A stretch of DNA of 64,000 bases from Ornithinimicrobium pekingense DSM 21552 (GTDB lineage Bacteria; Actinomycetota; Actinomycetes; Actinomycetales; Dermatophilaceae): positions 62,001 through 126,000 of the forward strand of contig NZ_ATWJ01000002.1 of assembly GCF_000421185.1 (NCBI RefSeq), given 5' to 3'. Below the pieces are notes generated by a model. It worked only from the letters and a program-made list of their open reading frames with translations, was not told where the DNA came from and did not search any database. Made by a program: the position numbers and the translations under genes. Below, in pieces: positions 45,999-53,685 of the stretch (the stretch's first letter is position 1; every line of letters starts with the position of its first letter).

Positions 45999-46898
45999 TC
46001 AGGAACCGTCGTCGGCCTCGAAGCGGACCGTGACCTCGGTCGGGCTCTCGCCGCGGATCACCTCGATCCGCAGCTCGTCCCCGGGGCGCAGACCGTCCAG
46101 GACCGCGATCAGGTCGTCGGGGGTATGCAGTGCGCGCCCGCCGGCGCCCACCAGCAGGTCACCGACCGCCAGGCCGGCGGCGTCGGCGGGCGAACCGTCG
46201 ACGACCGTCCTGACCAGGACCCCCTCGCGGTCCGCGAGCCCGACCGCCTGGCGCAACCGGCGCGCCACGTCGCTCGGGGCCAGCGCGACCCCGAGGCGCA
46301 CCGGCTCCAGGCGCCGGCCCTGCTGCATACCCGCGACCGCCTCCTGGAGCGCGGCGTCCGCGGCCCTGGCCAGGTAGAAGCCGTGCTCGAGACGGTGGGT
46401 GCTCACGCCGACGACGCCGCCGGCGCGGTCGAGGAGCGGCGCGCCGGAGGACCCGCGCGCGGCCGGTGCGGTGTGCTCGAGCGCCCCGTGGACGGGACGA
46501 CCGCGGGGCCCGCGGAAGCCGCGCTCGACCCCGGTGACCTGGCCCCAGGTGACGCGCAGCAGGTGCCCGCCCGCGGTCACCGACAGGACGACGTCACCCG
46601 TGCGGGCGGCATCGGCGCCCCACACCAGGGCCGGGGCGTCCCCGGTGTCGACGTCGAGCACGACCAGGTCGCCGTCGAGGTCGCTGCCGACGACGTTGCC
46701 CTGCACCCGTCTGCCGTCGGTGAAGCCGACCTGGGTGGTGCGGTCGCGCAGGTTGTGGGCGTTGGTCAGGACGCGACCCTCACCCACGACGTAGCCGGTG
46801 CCCCGGCCGGACCGCCCGATCGAGACCACCGACGGCCCGACGCGCTCCAGCGTCGTCCGGGCCGTGTCCTCCAGCGCCTGCAGCACGTCCATGCTCAT
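45999..46898 (-). CDS. HtrA/DegP-like trypsin-fold protease with PDZ domain, no signal peptide
   Basis: The 299-residue protein has a chymotrypsin-fold domain with His48 (VLTNAHN), Asp77 (DLDGDLVVLDV) and Ser151 (ARGSSGAPLL), then a PDZ domain from about residue 210 (RTVVDGSPADAAGLAVGDLLVGAGG, LDGLRPGDELRIEVIRG). It resembles DegP/HtrA but lacks a signal peptide or membrane anchor: it starts MSMDVLQALEDTARTTLERV. It would therefore stay in the cytoplasm unless exported otherwise. ATG at 46898 chosen; a GTG at 46901 adds one residue. No ribosome site or clear -10 is seen. It is divergent from the HxlR regulator. Confidence 0.85.
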   Translation of the reverse strand: MSMDVLQALEDTARTTLERVGPSVVSIGRSGRGTGYVVGEGRVLTNAHNLRDRTTQVGFTDGRRVQGNVVGSDLDGDLVVLDVDTGDAPALVWGADAARTGDVVLSVTAGGHLLRVTWGQVTGVERGFRGPRGRPVHGALEHTAPAARGSSGAPLLDRAGGVVGVSTHRLEHGFYLARAADAALQEAVAGMQQGRRLEPVRLGVALAPSDVARRLRQAVGLADREGVLVRTVVDGSPADAAGLAVGDLLVGAGGRALHTPDDLIAVLDGLRPGDELRIEVIRGESPTEVTVRFEADDGS

Positions 46899-46954
46899 CA
46901 CCCGTCACGTGTCGCGAGTGCTCGGCGAGCACTGCACAGACCCATCGCAGCACG

Positions 46955-46977
46955 GTCACTTGCACATTGCAAGTGAC
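46955..46977. promoter_or_regulatory. Perfect palindrome, operator candidate for the HxlR gene
   Basis: GTCACTTGCA-CAT-TGCAAGTGAC is a perfect 10-bp inverted repeat around a 3-nt centre. It overlaps where the -35 of the HxlR gene would lie and is AT-richer than its surroundings. HxlR-family proteins bind such short inverted repeats and often repress themselves. Confidence 0.7.
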
Positions 46978-46984
46978 TTCCGCC

Positions 46985-46990
46985 TACGAT
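46985..46990 (+). promoter_or_regulatory. -10 box of the HxlR gene (leaderless)
   Basis: TACGAT ends 6 nt before the ATG at 46997. It lies 8 bp after the palindrome, so repressor binding would block RNA polymerase. Confidence 0.5.
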
Positions 46991-46996
46991 GCCGGT

Positions 46997-47416
46997 ATGA
47001 CGATCGACCCCGGCTCGCTCGACGGCGCGGTCAGCAGGATCGGTGACCGGTGGAGCCTGCGGATCGTCGCGGCGCTGCTGGAGGGCGAGCGGACGTTCTC
47101 CGCGCTGGCGGCGCAGGTGGAGGGCATCGCCCCCAACGTCCTCTCCTCCCGCCTGCGGGCGCTGGCCGGGGAGGGTGTGGTCACGGCCGTGCCCTACCAG
47201 CACCGGCCGGTGCGGATGCGCTACGCCCTCACCGAGGAGGGGGCCCGGCTGGCCGGGGCGGTGGTCGCGCTCGCGGAGTGGGGCGCCGTGCGCGAGGGCC
47301 GTCCGGGAGGGATGACGCACGGCGCGTGCGGGTCGGTGGTGCGGACCCGGCCGTGGTGCCCGACGTGCGACCGCGCGGTCGCCGGGGACGAGGTCACCGC
47401 CGACGTGTGGTGCTGA
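46997..47416 (+). CDS. HxlR-family transcriptional regulator with C-terminal Cys cluster
   Basis: The 139-residue winged-helix protein has the HxlR signature: GDRWSLRIVAALLEGERTFSALAAQVEGIAPNVLSSRLRALAGEGVV, then YALTEEGARLAG. The C-terminus adds a Cys set (HGACGS, WCPTCD and the last residue Cys), four or five Cys that may bind zinc or sense redox state or quinones, as in related HxlR/YodB regulators. It probably represses itself through the adjacent palindrome. The target beyond itself may be the divergent protease or the hydrolase that follows. Confidence 0.88.
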   Translation: MTIDPGSLDGAVSRIGDRWSLRIVAALLEGERTFSALAAQVEGIAPNVLSSRLRALAGEGVVTAVPYQHRPVRMRYALTEEGARLAGAVVALAEWGAVREGRPGGMTHGACGSVVRTRPWCPTCDRAVAGDEVTADVWC

Positions 47417-47447
47417 GCCGTCCCCGGCGCGCAGCACCGCAGGGGAG

Positions 47448-47453
47448 TAGCCT
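47448..47453 (+). promoter_or_regulatory. -10 box of the serine hydrolase gene (leaderless)
   Basis: TAGCCT ends 6 nt before the GTG at 47460; no ribosome site is visible. Confidence 0.45.
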
Positions 47454-47459
47454 CGTGCC

Positions 47460-48884
47460 GTGGGCGGCGCGGCGGCGGCCATCGAGGACCGCGTCGAGGC
47501 CCTGCTGTGGCCGTTCGTCCAGCAGGTCCTCGACACCTGGGCGCTCCCCGGCCTGGCGGTCTGTGTCGTGCACGACCGCGACCGGGTGATGGCACGCGGC
47601 TTCGGCACCCGTGACCGCTCCACCGGCGAGCCGGTCACGCCGGACACGCCCTTCCACCTCGCCTCGATCTCCAAGTCGTTCGTGGCCACCGCGGTGATGC
47701 AGCTGGTGGAGGCGGGCGAGCTCGACCTCGGCGGGGCGCTGACGACCTACCTGCCGGACCTGCCGTGGGCCGACCCGCGGGCCGGCGACATCACGCTCGT
47801 CGACGTGCTCTCCCACCGCTCCGGCATCGGCGACGTCAGCGACTACGGCTGGCACCAGCCCGAGCTCGACGACGGGGCGCTGGGCCGGTTCGCGAACCAG
47901 GTCGCCGGGTGGCCGCTGGAGCGGGACCCGGGCAGCGCCTACGCCTACTCCAACGCCGCCTACGAGGTGCTCGGCCACCTGCTCGCGGTGGTCTCCGGGC
48001 GCACCTTCGAGGACCACCTGCGGGACCGGGTGCTGCGACCGGCCGGCATGGCCACGAGCACCTTCCTCCCCGCCGAGGTCCCGCAGGGGCTCGGCGCGCG
48101 CCCGCACCTGGGTCTTCCGTCACGGGTGCTGGACGGCGCCTACCCCTACACCCGGCAGCACGCGCCCAGCTCGAGCCTGCACGCCGGTGCCGCCGAGCTC
48201 GGGACGTGGATGGTGGCGCACCTGGCGGGAGGCGCGGGGCTGCTGTCCCCGCAGGCGCACGCCGCGATGTGGAGGCCCCGCGGCCCCTCGGGCGGCGTCT
48301 GGCAGGCGGAGACGGCGCTCGGCTGGTTCTGGGGCACCTGCCGCGGGCTCCCCGTCGTCAACCACTCCGGCTCCGACCCCGGCTTCGAGACCCACCTGGC
48401 CCTCTGGCCCGACCTCGGCCTCGGGGTCGTCGTCCTGGCCGACAGCAACACCGCGCCGATCATGCAGCTCGCCGAGGCCGCGGTGGACGTGCTGCTCGGC
48501 CGGACACCGCCCGACCCACCACCACCGCCCGCGGCCGTCCCGCTGGGGCCCGTGCTGCACAGGTATGGGGTGCCGGCGGCCGTCGAGGCGCACCGCAAGC
48601 TGGTGGCCGACGATCCCCGGTTCGCCGACGCGGAGCACGACGGCCTGGAGGACGCCGTGTGGGGTGCGGTCGAGATGCACCGCACCGACGTGGCCCGACC
48701 GGTGCTCGACCTGTGGCGCCGGCTGCGGCCCGGGTCGGCGGCGATGTGGTCGACGTCGGCCTGGGCGCACGAGGTCGACGGCAGGCCCGCGGACGCCGTC
48801 GAGCACGCGCGCCGCGCGCTCGGGCTCGACCCCGACGACGGGGAGGCCGCGGCCCTGCTGCGCCGGCTCTCCGCCGACCCCTGA
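47460..48884 (+). CDS. Class C beta-lactamase-like serine hydrolase with C-terminal TPR-like region
   Basis: The 474-residue protein has the serine beta-lactamase/esterase triad motifs: SISK (Ser69-x-x-Lys72) in HLASISKSFVATAVMQL, YSN in YAYSNAAYEVLGHLL, and HSG in VVNHSGSDPGFETHLALWPDLGLGVVVLADS. No signal peptide is visible, so it is probably cytoplasmic. The last 100 residues are not part of the lactamase domain and end in a TPR-like helix pair (AVEHARRALGLDPDDGEAAALLRRL). The likely role is an esterase or D-amino-peptidase type hydrolase; true beta-lactam hydrolysis is less likely. Confidence 0.87.
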   Translation: MGGAAAAIEDRVEALLWPFVQQVLDTWALPGLAVCVVHDRDRVMARGFGTRDRSTGEPVTPDTPFHLASISKSFVATAVMQLVEAGELDLGGALTTYLPDLPWADPRAGDITLVDVLSHRSGIGDVSDYGWHQPELDDGALGRFANQVAGWPLERDPGSAYAYSNAAYEVLGHLLAVVSGRTFEDHLRDRVLRPAGMATSTFLPAEVPQGLGARPHLGLPSRVLDGAYPYTRQHAPSSSLHAGAAELGTWMVAHLAGGAGLLSPQAHAAMWRPRGPSGGVWQAETALGWFWGTCRGLPVVNHSGSDPGFETHLALWPDLGLGVVVLADSNTAPIMQLAEAAVDVLLGRTPPDPPPPPAAVPLGPVLHRYGVPAAVEAHRKLVADDPRFADAEHDGLEDAVWGAVEMHRTDVARPVLDLWRRLRPGSAAMWSTSAWAHEVDGRPADAVEHARRALGLDPDDGEAAALLRRLSADP

Positions 48885-48898
48885 CGCTCCATCGGGAG

Positions 48899-48904
48899 TA
48901 GCGT
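48899..48904 (+). promoter_or_regulatory. -10 box of the GNAT gene (leaderless)
   Basis: TAGCGT ends 7 nt before the GTG at 48912. Confidence 0.45.
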
Positions 48905-48911
48905 CAGGGGC

Positions 48912-49496
48912 GTGTCCCGCGCGCTGACCGACCTCGCCTGGCCGCGTCGCACCGAGCGGCTCCTGCTCCGGCCGCCGCTGCTGCAGGACATGCACGCGGT
49001 CCACGCCTACCGCTCGGACCCCGCGACGACCTACTGGCTGAGCGCCGTCGCGACGTCGGTGGAGGAGGTCGCCGCCACGCTGCTCGACGGCGTGAGAGGA
49101 CTCGTGGTCGAGCACGACGGCGAGGTGGTCGGCGACCTCATGCTCTCCGTCCGCGACGGCTGGGCGCAGCGGGAGGCGGCCGAGCGCGCCAGGGGCACCC
49201 AGGCCGAGCTCGGCTGGGCGGTCGCACCGGCGCACCGGGGTCAGGGCTACGGGACGGAGGCCGTCCGCGAGCTCGTCACGATCGCCTTCGAGCTGGGGGT
49301 GCGGCGGGTCGAGGCCAACTGCTTCGCCGGCAACCACGCCTCCCGGCGGGTCATGGAGAAGGTCGGTCTGCGCCTGGAGGCCCACTTCGTGCGGGAGGGC
49401 CTGCACCGCGAGCTGGGCTGGTCCGACAGCCTGTGCTTCGGCCTGCTCGCGGACGAGTGGGACTCCTCGGCCCGTCAGGTGCGCAGCGGCGGCTGA
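48912..49496 (+). CDS. GNAT-family N-acetyltransferase
   Basis: The 194-residue protein has the RimJ/RimL-type GNAT pattern: RTERLLLRPPLLQDMHAVHAYRSDPATTYWL, then acetyl-CoA-binding AELGWAVAPAHRGQGYGTEAVRELVTIAFELGVRRVEANCFAGNHASRRVMEKVGLRLE. It probably acetylates an amino group of a protein or small molecule; the substrate is unknown. It starts at a GTG with a candidate -10 TAGCGT 7 nt upstream. The stop is followed by a strong palindrome that may terminate it. Confidence 0.9.
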   Translation: MSRALTDLAWPRRTERLLLRPPLLQDMHAVHAYRSDPATTYWLSAVATSVEEVAATLLDGVRGLVVEHDGEVVGDLMLSVRDGWAQREAAERARGTQAELGWAVAPAHRGQGYGTEAVRELVTIAFELGVRRVEANCFAGNHASRRVMEKVGLRLEAHFVREGLHRELGWSDSLCFGLLADEWDSSARQVRSGG

Positions 49497-49515
49497 GCGC
49501 ACCACGGTGGTGCGC
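49497..49515. terminator. Bidirectional terminator between GNAT and VOC genes
   Basis: GCGCACCAC-G-GTGGTGCGC is a perfect 9-bp inverted repeat that begins at the base after the GNAT stop. It lies between two convergent genes. Confidence 0.6.
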
Positions 49516-49544
49516 CCCCACCCGGACGGGCACCACGTGGCCGG

Positions 49545-49910
49545 TCAGCCGGAGGGGTTCTCGATGACCCGCAGCAGCGACCCGTCCGGGTCGACGAGGG
49601 CGCCGATGCGCAGCCCGGAGGCCTCGCGGTGCAGCGGGTGGACGCGCGGCCAGCCCTGGTCGGTCTCGGGCAGACCGGCGCCACGGCATACCTCGAGGAA
49701 GGCGTCGGCGTCGTCGAGCCGCAGGCAGCAGCTGACGTTGCTGGTCGCGGGGTCCACGTGCGGGTCCGGGAAGAACTCGAGCATGACGCTGCCGCGGGTC
49801 AGGATCATCCAGTACTCGTCGCGGTAGGCCTCCTCGAAGCCGAGGTGCCCGTAGAACTGCGCGGTGGCGGTGAGGTCCCGTGCGGGCAGGTTGGGGGTCG
49901 CGTGGTCCAT
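49545..49910 (-). CDS. VOC-family protein (glyoxalase/bleomycin-resistance fold)
   Basis: The 121-residue protein shows the VOC pattern: MDHATPNLPARDLTATAQFYGHLGFEEAYRDEYWMILTRGSVMLEFFPDPHVDP, with the acidic ligand Glu in LEFFP, and ALVDPDGSLLRVIENP at the C-terminus. It resembles bleomycin-resistance proteins by size and by the DEYWMILTRGS segment. A metal-dependent enzyme or an antibiotic-binding role are both possible. On the minus strand TACCGT lies 5 nt before the ATG. Confidence 0.83.
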   Translation of the reverse strand: MDHATPNLPARDLTATAQFYGHLGFEEAYRDEYWMILTRGSVMLEFFPDPHVDPATSNVSCCLRLDDADAFLEVCRGAGLPETDQGWPRVHPLHREASGLRIGALVDPDGSLLRVIENPSG

Positions 49911-49915
49911 GTCTG

Positions 49916-49921
49916 ACGGTA
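49916..49921 (-). promoter_or_regulatory. -10 box of the VOC gene (leaderless)
   Basis: On the minus strand TACCGT ends 5 nt before the ATG at 49910. Confidence 0.4.
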
Positions 49922-49944
49922 GCGCTGCCGGGGGCCGCGTGGCA

Positions 49945-49950
49945 TACGGT
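49945..49950 (+). promoter_or_regulatory. -10 box of the LLM oxidoreductase gene (leaderless)
   Basis: TACGGT ends 7 nt before the ATG at 49958, giving a divergent leaderless pair with the VOC gene. Confidence 0.45.
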
Positions 49951-49957
49951 CGGGGCG

Positions 49958-50968
49958 ATGGACGACGACGCTGCCCGCCCGGGCACCGCGAGGCTGCCGG
50001 TGCCCGTCTCCCTCCTGGACCGCTCCCGCACCCGCCGGGGGGAGGCGCCCGGTGACGCCCTGCTCGGCACGGTCGAGCGGGCCCGGCGGGCCGAGGAGCT
50101 GGGCTTCCGCCGCTTCTGGGTCGCCGAGCACCACGCGGTGCCCGGCATCGCCAGTGGCAGCCCGCCGGTGCTGATGGCCGAGGTCGCCGCGCGGACGTCC
50201 CGGATCCGGGTGGGCTCCGGCGGCGTCATGCTGGCCCACCACCGGCCGATCGTGGTCGCCGAGCAGGCCCGGATGCTGGAGGCCCTCCACCCTGGGCGCA
50301 TCGACCTCGGGCTGGGCCGCTCGCTGGGGTTCACCGCGCCGGTGCGCCGGGCCCTGGGGGTGGAGCGCTACGGCCCCGAGCGGTTCGCCGAGGATCTTGC
50401 GGCGGTGTTCGCCTACCTCGACGACGACGGGCCGGTGACCGCGATGCCGCGTGGCGTGGACCCGCCACCGGTCCTCGTCCTGGCCACCGGCAGCGGCCTG
50501 GGCGTCGCCGCCCGCCTGGGGCTACCGGTCGTCGTCGGCGGGCCGCTCCTGCGCGGCGACCTCGAGCCGCTCTCGGCCTACCGCGAGGCCTTCCGGCCGA
50601 GCGACCGGTGCGCCGAGCCGCAGGTCATCATCAGCCTCGACGTCATGATCGCCGCGACGAGGCAGGAGGCTCGTGAGCTGCTGCTGCCCGAGGCGTGGGC
50701 GATGGCGGAGTCGCGGGCGACCGGTGCCTTCCCGCCCCTGCGGCCCGACCCGCCGGAGCGGCTGACAGCCCGCCAGGAAGGAGTCGTCGAGCAGCAGCTC
50801 GCACTGTCCGTCCACGGGACGGCGGAGGACGTCACGCACGAGCTGACCCGCCTCGTCGAACGCACCGGAGCCGTCGAGGTGCTGGCGTCCACCTCGACCT
50901 ACGACCGCGACGCCCTCGCGCAGGCGGACGCGGCGCTCGCCGCGCTCCGGGGTGACGGGCTGACCTGA
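49958..50968 (+). CDS. LLM-class flavin-dependent oxidoreductase (MsnO8-like)
   Basis: The 336-residue luciferase-like TIM barrel has PVSLLDRSRTRRGEAPGDALLGTVERARRAEELGFRRFWVAEHHAVPGIASGSPPVLMAEVAARTSRIRVGSGGVMLAHHRPIVVAEQARMLEALHPGRIDLGLG near the N-terminus, the LLM family hallmark. It probably uses FMN (or F420) to oxidise a small molecule with oxygen. The substrate is unknown. TACGGT lies 7 nt before the ATG. Confidence 0.9.
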   Translation: MDDDAARPGTARLPVPVSLLDRSRTRRGEAPGDALLGTVERARRAEELGFRRFWVAEHHAVPGIASGSPPVLMAEVAARTSRIRVGSGGVMLAHHRPIVVAEQARMLEALHPGRIDLGLGRSLGFTAPVRRALGVERYGPERFAEDLAAVFAYLDDDGPVTAMPRGVDPPPVLVLATGSGLGVAARLGLPVVVGGPLLRGDLEPLSAYREAFRPSDRCAEPQVIISLDVMIAATRQEARELLLPEAWAMAESRATGAFPPLRPDPPERLTARQEGVVEQQLALSVHGTAEDVTHELTRLVERTGAVEVLASTSTYDRDALAQADAALAALRGDGLT

Positions 50969-50971
50969 CGG

Positions 50972-51002
50972 CCCGGGCGTGCCTGAGGGCCGCACGTCCG
51001 GG
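50972..51002. terminator. Bidirectional terminator between LLM and cyclase genes
   Basis: CCCGGGCGTGC (50972-50982) pairs with GCACGTCCGGG (50992-51002) in an 11-bp stem with one G-U pair and a 9-nt loop. It lies between convergent genes. Confidence 0.6.
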
Positions 51003-51020
51003 AGGCGGTCCCCAGGAACG

Positions 51021-52952
51021 TCAGCGCCAGTCCACCGCCACGACCCCGACGGGCTCCGCGAAGCCCTTCAGCGCGATCTCGCGTGGCTCGGAGAGGCTGA
51101 ACGCGCCCGCGACGCCGTCGAGGGTCTCCCTGCTGACGAGGATCTCCCCGGGTCCGGCGGCCGCACCCACCCGGGCGGCCATGTGCACGCCCTGGCCGCC
51201 GTAGTCGGCTTCGTCCCCCTCGGGGTGGAAGGCGCCGCCGGTGTGCACCCCGATCCGCACGTCGGGAGCGACGATCTCCGCGTCGAGCGCGCGCTGCACG
51301 CCGACCGCCGCCTGCACCGCCGCCTGCGGCTGCTCGAACGCGGCGAAGAACCCGTCGCCGGTCTGCTTGATGACCTCGCCGCCCGCCTCCAGCACCTGGG
51401 TGCGCACCAGCTCGTCGTGCCGGGCCAGGAGCCGGCGCCACCGGTCGTCGCCCAGGCTCTCGAGCAGCTGGGTGGAGCCGACGATGTCGGTGAAGACGAA
51501 GGTGCGCCGGGTGCTCAGCCGCCCGAGCAGCTCGCGGGCACGCTCCTCGTCCAGCCGGGCACCGAGCCGTTCGAAGGTCGCCAGCGCCGCCTCGAGCTCG
51601 GCCGTCGCCCCGTCCTCGTCCCCCTGCCGACGGTAGGCCATCCCCAGGTGCAGGCGCGCCCGCGCCACCTCGAAGGGGGCCCCGACCTGCAGCCAGCCGT
51701 CACGGGCCCGTCGCAGCGCCCGCTCGGCCTGCGCCCAGTCGCCCTCGGCCATCGCGATGCGTCCCGACGCCAACGCCACCGTGGCGTCGAACGCGGGGGC
51801 CACCCGGTTGGCGATCTTGAACGACTCCACGCCGTTCTCCAGCTCCTCGCGCGCGGCGCGGGCCGTGCGCAGGTCGCCCGCCGCCAGCGCGATCTCGACC
51901 TGCGCCGGCAGCAGCTGCAGCCGGGTCAGCCGCTCACCCGTCGCCTCCAGCGCGCGCCGGACCGCCGCGGCCGCCGCCTCGACCTTGCCCTCGGTCAGCC
52001 GCAGCAGGGCCAGACCGGGCTGCGGGTCGCGGCCGAGCTCGTGCGCCTCCCGGTAGGTGCGCAGCGCCGCTCCGAAGTCACCCCGGATGCGCTGGATCTC
52101 GGCGATCTCGTACAGGCCGTTGCCGGTGACCCAGTAGTTGAAGCGACGCAGCTCCTCGCAGGCGGTGGTGGCCTGCTCCTCGGCGGCCGCCCAGTCGCCC
52201 CGGACCCGCAGCATCTGCGCCCGGTGGATGCGGCAGGCCCCTGGGAACCCGCTGACGTCGAAGCGGTCGCAGTAGGTGTTCGCCACGTCGGTCCACTCGG
52301 CGGCCCGGCGCAGGTCCCCGACCTCCTGGCAGGTGTCGATGGTGACGCAGTAGACGAGCCCGGCCGGGAACGGCGGCAGCTCCCCGCTCAGCGCCGCCGC
52401 CGCCGACTCGTCGAGCAGGGCCATCCCCGCGTCGACCTCACCGCCCCGGACCAGACCGTGGCCCTTGAAGACGCGCGCGATGGACTCGATGTCCTTGGCG
52501 CCCGAGCGCGCACCCAGGTCGATGGCCCGGTCGAGGTCGACCATGGCCTCGGCCACGTTGCCCGACTCCATCTGCTGCACCCCCCGGACGAGGGCGAGGT
52601 GGGCGTGCGCGACGGACTCCGGCTGGCCGACCAGCAGGCGCTCCGCCCTCGCCAGCCAGCCGTGCGCCACCGCGAAGGAGTTGCGGCTGACGTGGTCCCA
52701 GGACAGCCACGCCGCCACCCGTGCTGCCGCGGCCAGGTCCCCCTGCGCGAGGTAGCCCGCGAACGCGCGCTCCCGCAGCGCGATCGCCTCGTCCTGGCGG
52801 CAGGTCCAGAACGCCGCCTCGCCGTAGACCTCGACGTCCTCGGGGGCCAGGGCGCTCGCGTCTGCCTCCGCGAAGGCGGCGTAGGCGTCCCTCCAGTGGC
52901 CAAGCGCTGCTGCCTGGCGGCCGGCGTCGGGAGTCGCGGCGGTCTGGGTCAT
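51021..52952 (-). CDS. TPR-repeat protein with C-terminal class III adenylate/guanylate cyclase domain
   Basis: The 643-residue protein has a long TPR-like solenoid (residues about 10-470; repeated AxWSWDHVSR, AVAHGWLARAERLL, MVDLDRAIDLG units) and a C-terminal class III cyclase domain: RRTFVFTDIVGSTQLLESLG with the first metal Asp, GGEVIKQTGDGFFAAFEQP with the second Asp, and RIGVHTGG. The transition-state Asn of VNxAAR reads VHMAAR here: the Arg is kept, Asn is His. Activity may thus be altered. It may sense a partner through the TPRs. ATG at 52952. Confidence 0.87.
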   Translation of the reverse strand: MTQTAATPDAGRQAAALGHWRDAYAAFAEADASALAPEDVEVYGEAAFWTCRQDEAIALRERAFAGYLAQGDLAAAARVAAWLSWDHVSRNSFAVAHGWLARAERLLVGQPESVAHAHLALVRGVQQMESGNVAEAMVDLDRAIDLGARSGAKDIESIARVFKGHGLVRGGEVDAGMALLDESAAAALSGELPPFPAGLVYCVTIDTCQEVGDLRRAAEWTDVANTYCDRFDVSGFPGACRIHRAQMLRVRGDWAAAEEQATTACEELRRFNYWVTGNGLYEIAEIQRIRGDFGAALRTYREAHELGRDPQPGLALLRLTEGKVEAAAAAVRRALEATGERLTRLQLLPAQVEIALAAGDLRTARAAREELENGVESFKIANRVAPAFDATVALASGRIAMAEGDWAQAERALRRARDGWLQVGAPFEVARARLHLGMAYRRQGDEDGATAELEAALATFERLGARLDEERARELLGRLSTRRTFVFTDIVGSTQLLESLGDDRWRRLLARHDELVRTQVLEAGGEVIKQTGDGFFAAFEQPQAAVQAAVGVQRALDAEIVAPDVRIGVHTGGAFHPEGDEADYGGQGVHMAARVGAAAGPGEILVSRETLDGVAGAFSLSEPREIALKGFAEPVGVVAVDWR

Positions 52953-52983
52953 GAGGTGCCCTACCGCCTCATGGTGTCACCAC

Positions 52984-53018
52984 CGCGGGGGCCGCACAAG
53001 GGTGGTGCGCGGCCCGCG
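52984..53018 (-). terminator. GC-rich imperfect hairpin after the methyltransferase
   Basis: GGGCCGC (52989-52995) can pair with GCGGCCC (53009-53015), with further imperfect pairing outside. It lies downstream of the methyltransferase and upstream of the cyclase on the minus strand. Confidence 0.3.
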
Positions 53019-53023
53019 ACGGC

Positions 53024-53647
53024 CTAGTCGACCGGCTTGCGGGCGGTGGCCAGGAAGACGGAGTAGGGCCTGCCCTCGCGCAGGATGGTCGTGCAGTCCG
53101 AGATCACCACGTCGGTCAGGCCCGCGGCCTCCAGGGAGCGCGACAGGTCGCCGCGGTCGAAGCCGTCGTGGCCGTCGAAGTCGTGCCGGTGCCCGTGGAA
53201 GGAGCCGTCCTCGGCGTCGAGGTCGGCGACGCACAGGTGCCCGCCCGGCTCGAGCATGCTCACCAGGCCCTCCAGGACGGGCCGGAGCGTGCGCACGTGG
53301 TGCAGCACCAGCGAGGAGACGATGAGGTCGAAGCGCCCGGGCGGGGCGGTCTGGTGCTCCAGGTCGAGGTCCCAGACCCGGGCGTCCGGCGGGAGGGCGC
53401 CGTCGGCGATCTTCTGCTGCGCGACGGCCCGCATGCCGGGTGAGCTGTCGGCGAGCGTCACCTGCCCGACGCGGCCGAGCAGCGCCTGGGTGACCAGGCC
53501 CGTGCCGGCGCCGTACTCCAGCAGCCGGGCGTCGGCGCCGAAGGGCACGTTAGCCGCGACAGCGCGTGCGACGTCTCGGGCCCGGGCGACCTTGTCGGGG
53601 TCGGAGTCCCAGTCGGCCGCCTTCTCGTCGAAGTGCTCGCTTCCCAT
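53024..53647 (-). CDS. Class I SAM-dependent methyltransferase
   Basis: The 207-residue protein has motif I LLEYGAGTGLVTQALL, then VTLADSSPGMRAVAQQK, DLDLEHQTAPPGRFDLIVSSLVLHHV and LEPGGHLCVADLDAEDGSFHG, the Methyltransf_11/25 pattern of ubiquinone/menaquinone-type and small-molecule methyltransferases. The N-terminal FDEKAADWDSDPDKVARA is typical. Substrate not readable. It is divergent from the winged-helix gene, with 38 bp between the starts. Confidence 0.9.
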   Translation of the reverse strand: MGSEHFDEKAADWDSDPDKVARARDVARAVAANVPFGADARLLEYGAGTGLVTQALLGRVGQVTLADSSPGMRAVAQQKIADGALPPDARVWDLDLEHQTAPPGRFDLIVSSLVLHHVRTLRPVLEGLVSMLEPGGHLCVADLDAEDGSFHGHRHDFDGHDGFDRGDLSRSLEAAGLTDVVISDCTTILREGRPYSVFLATARKPVD

Positions 53648-53685
53648 GGGCCCAGCCTGCCACGGGGGTGCGATGCTGGGTGGCG

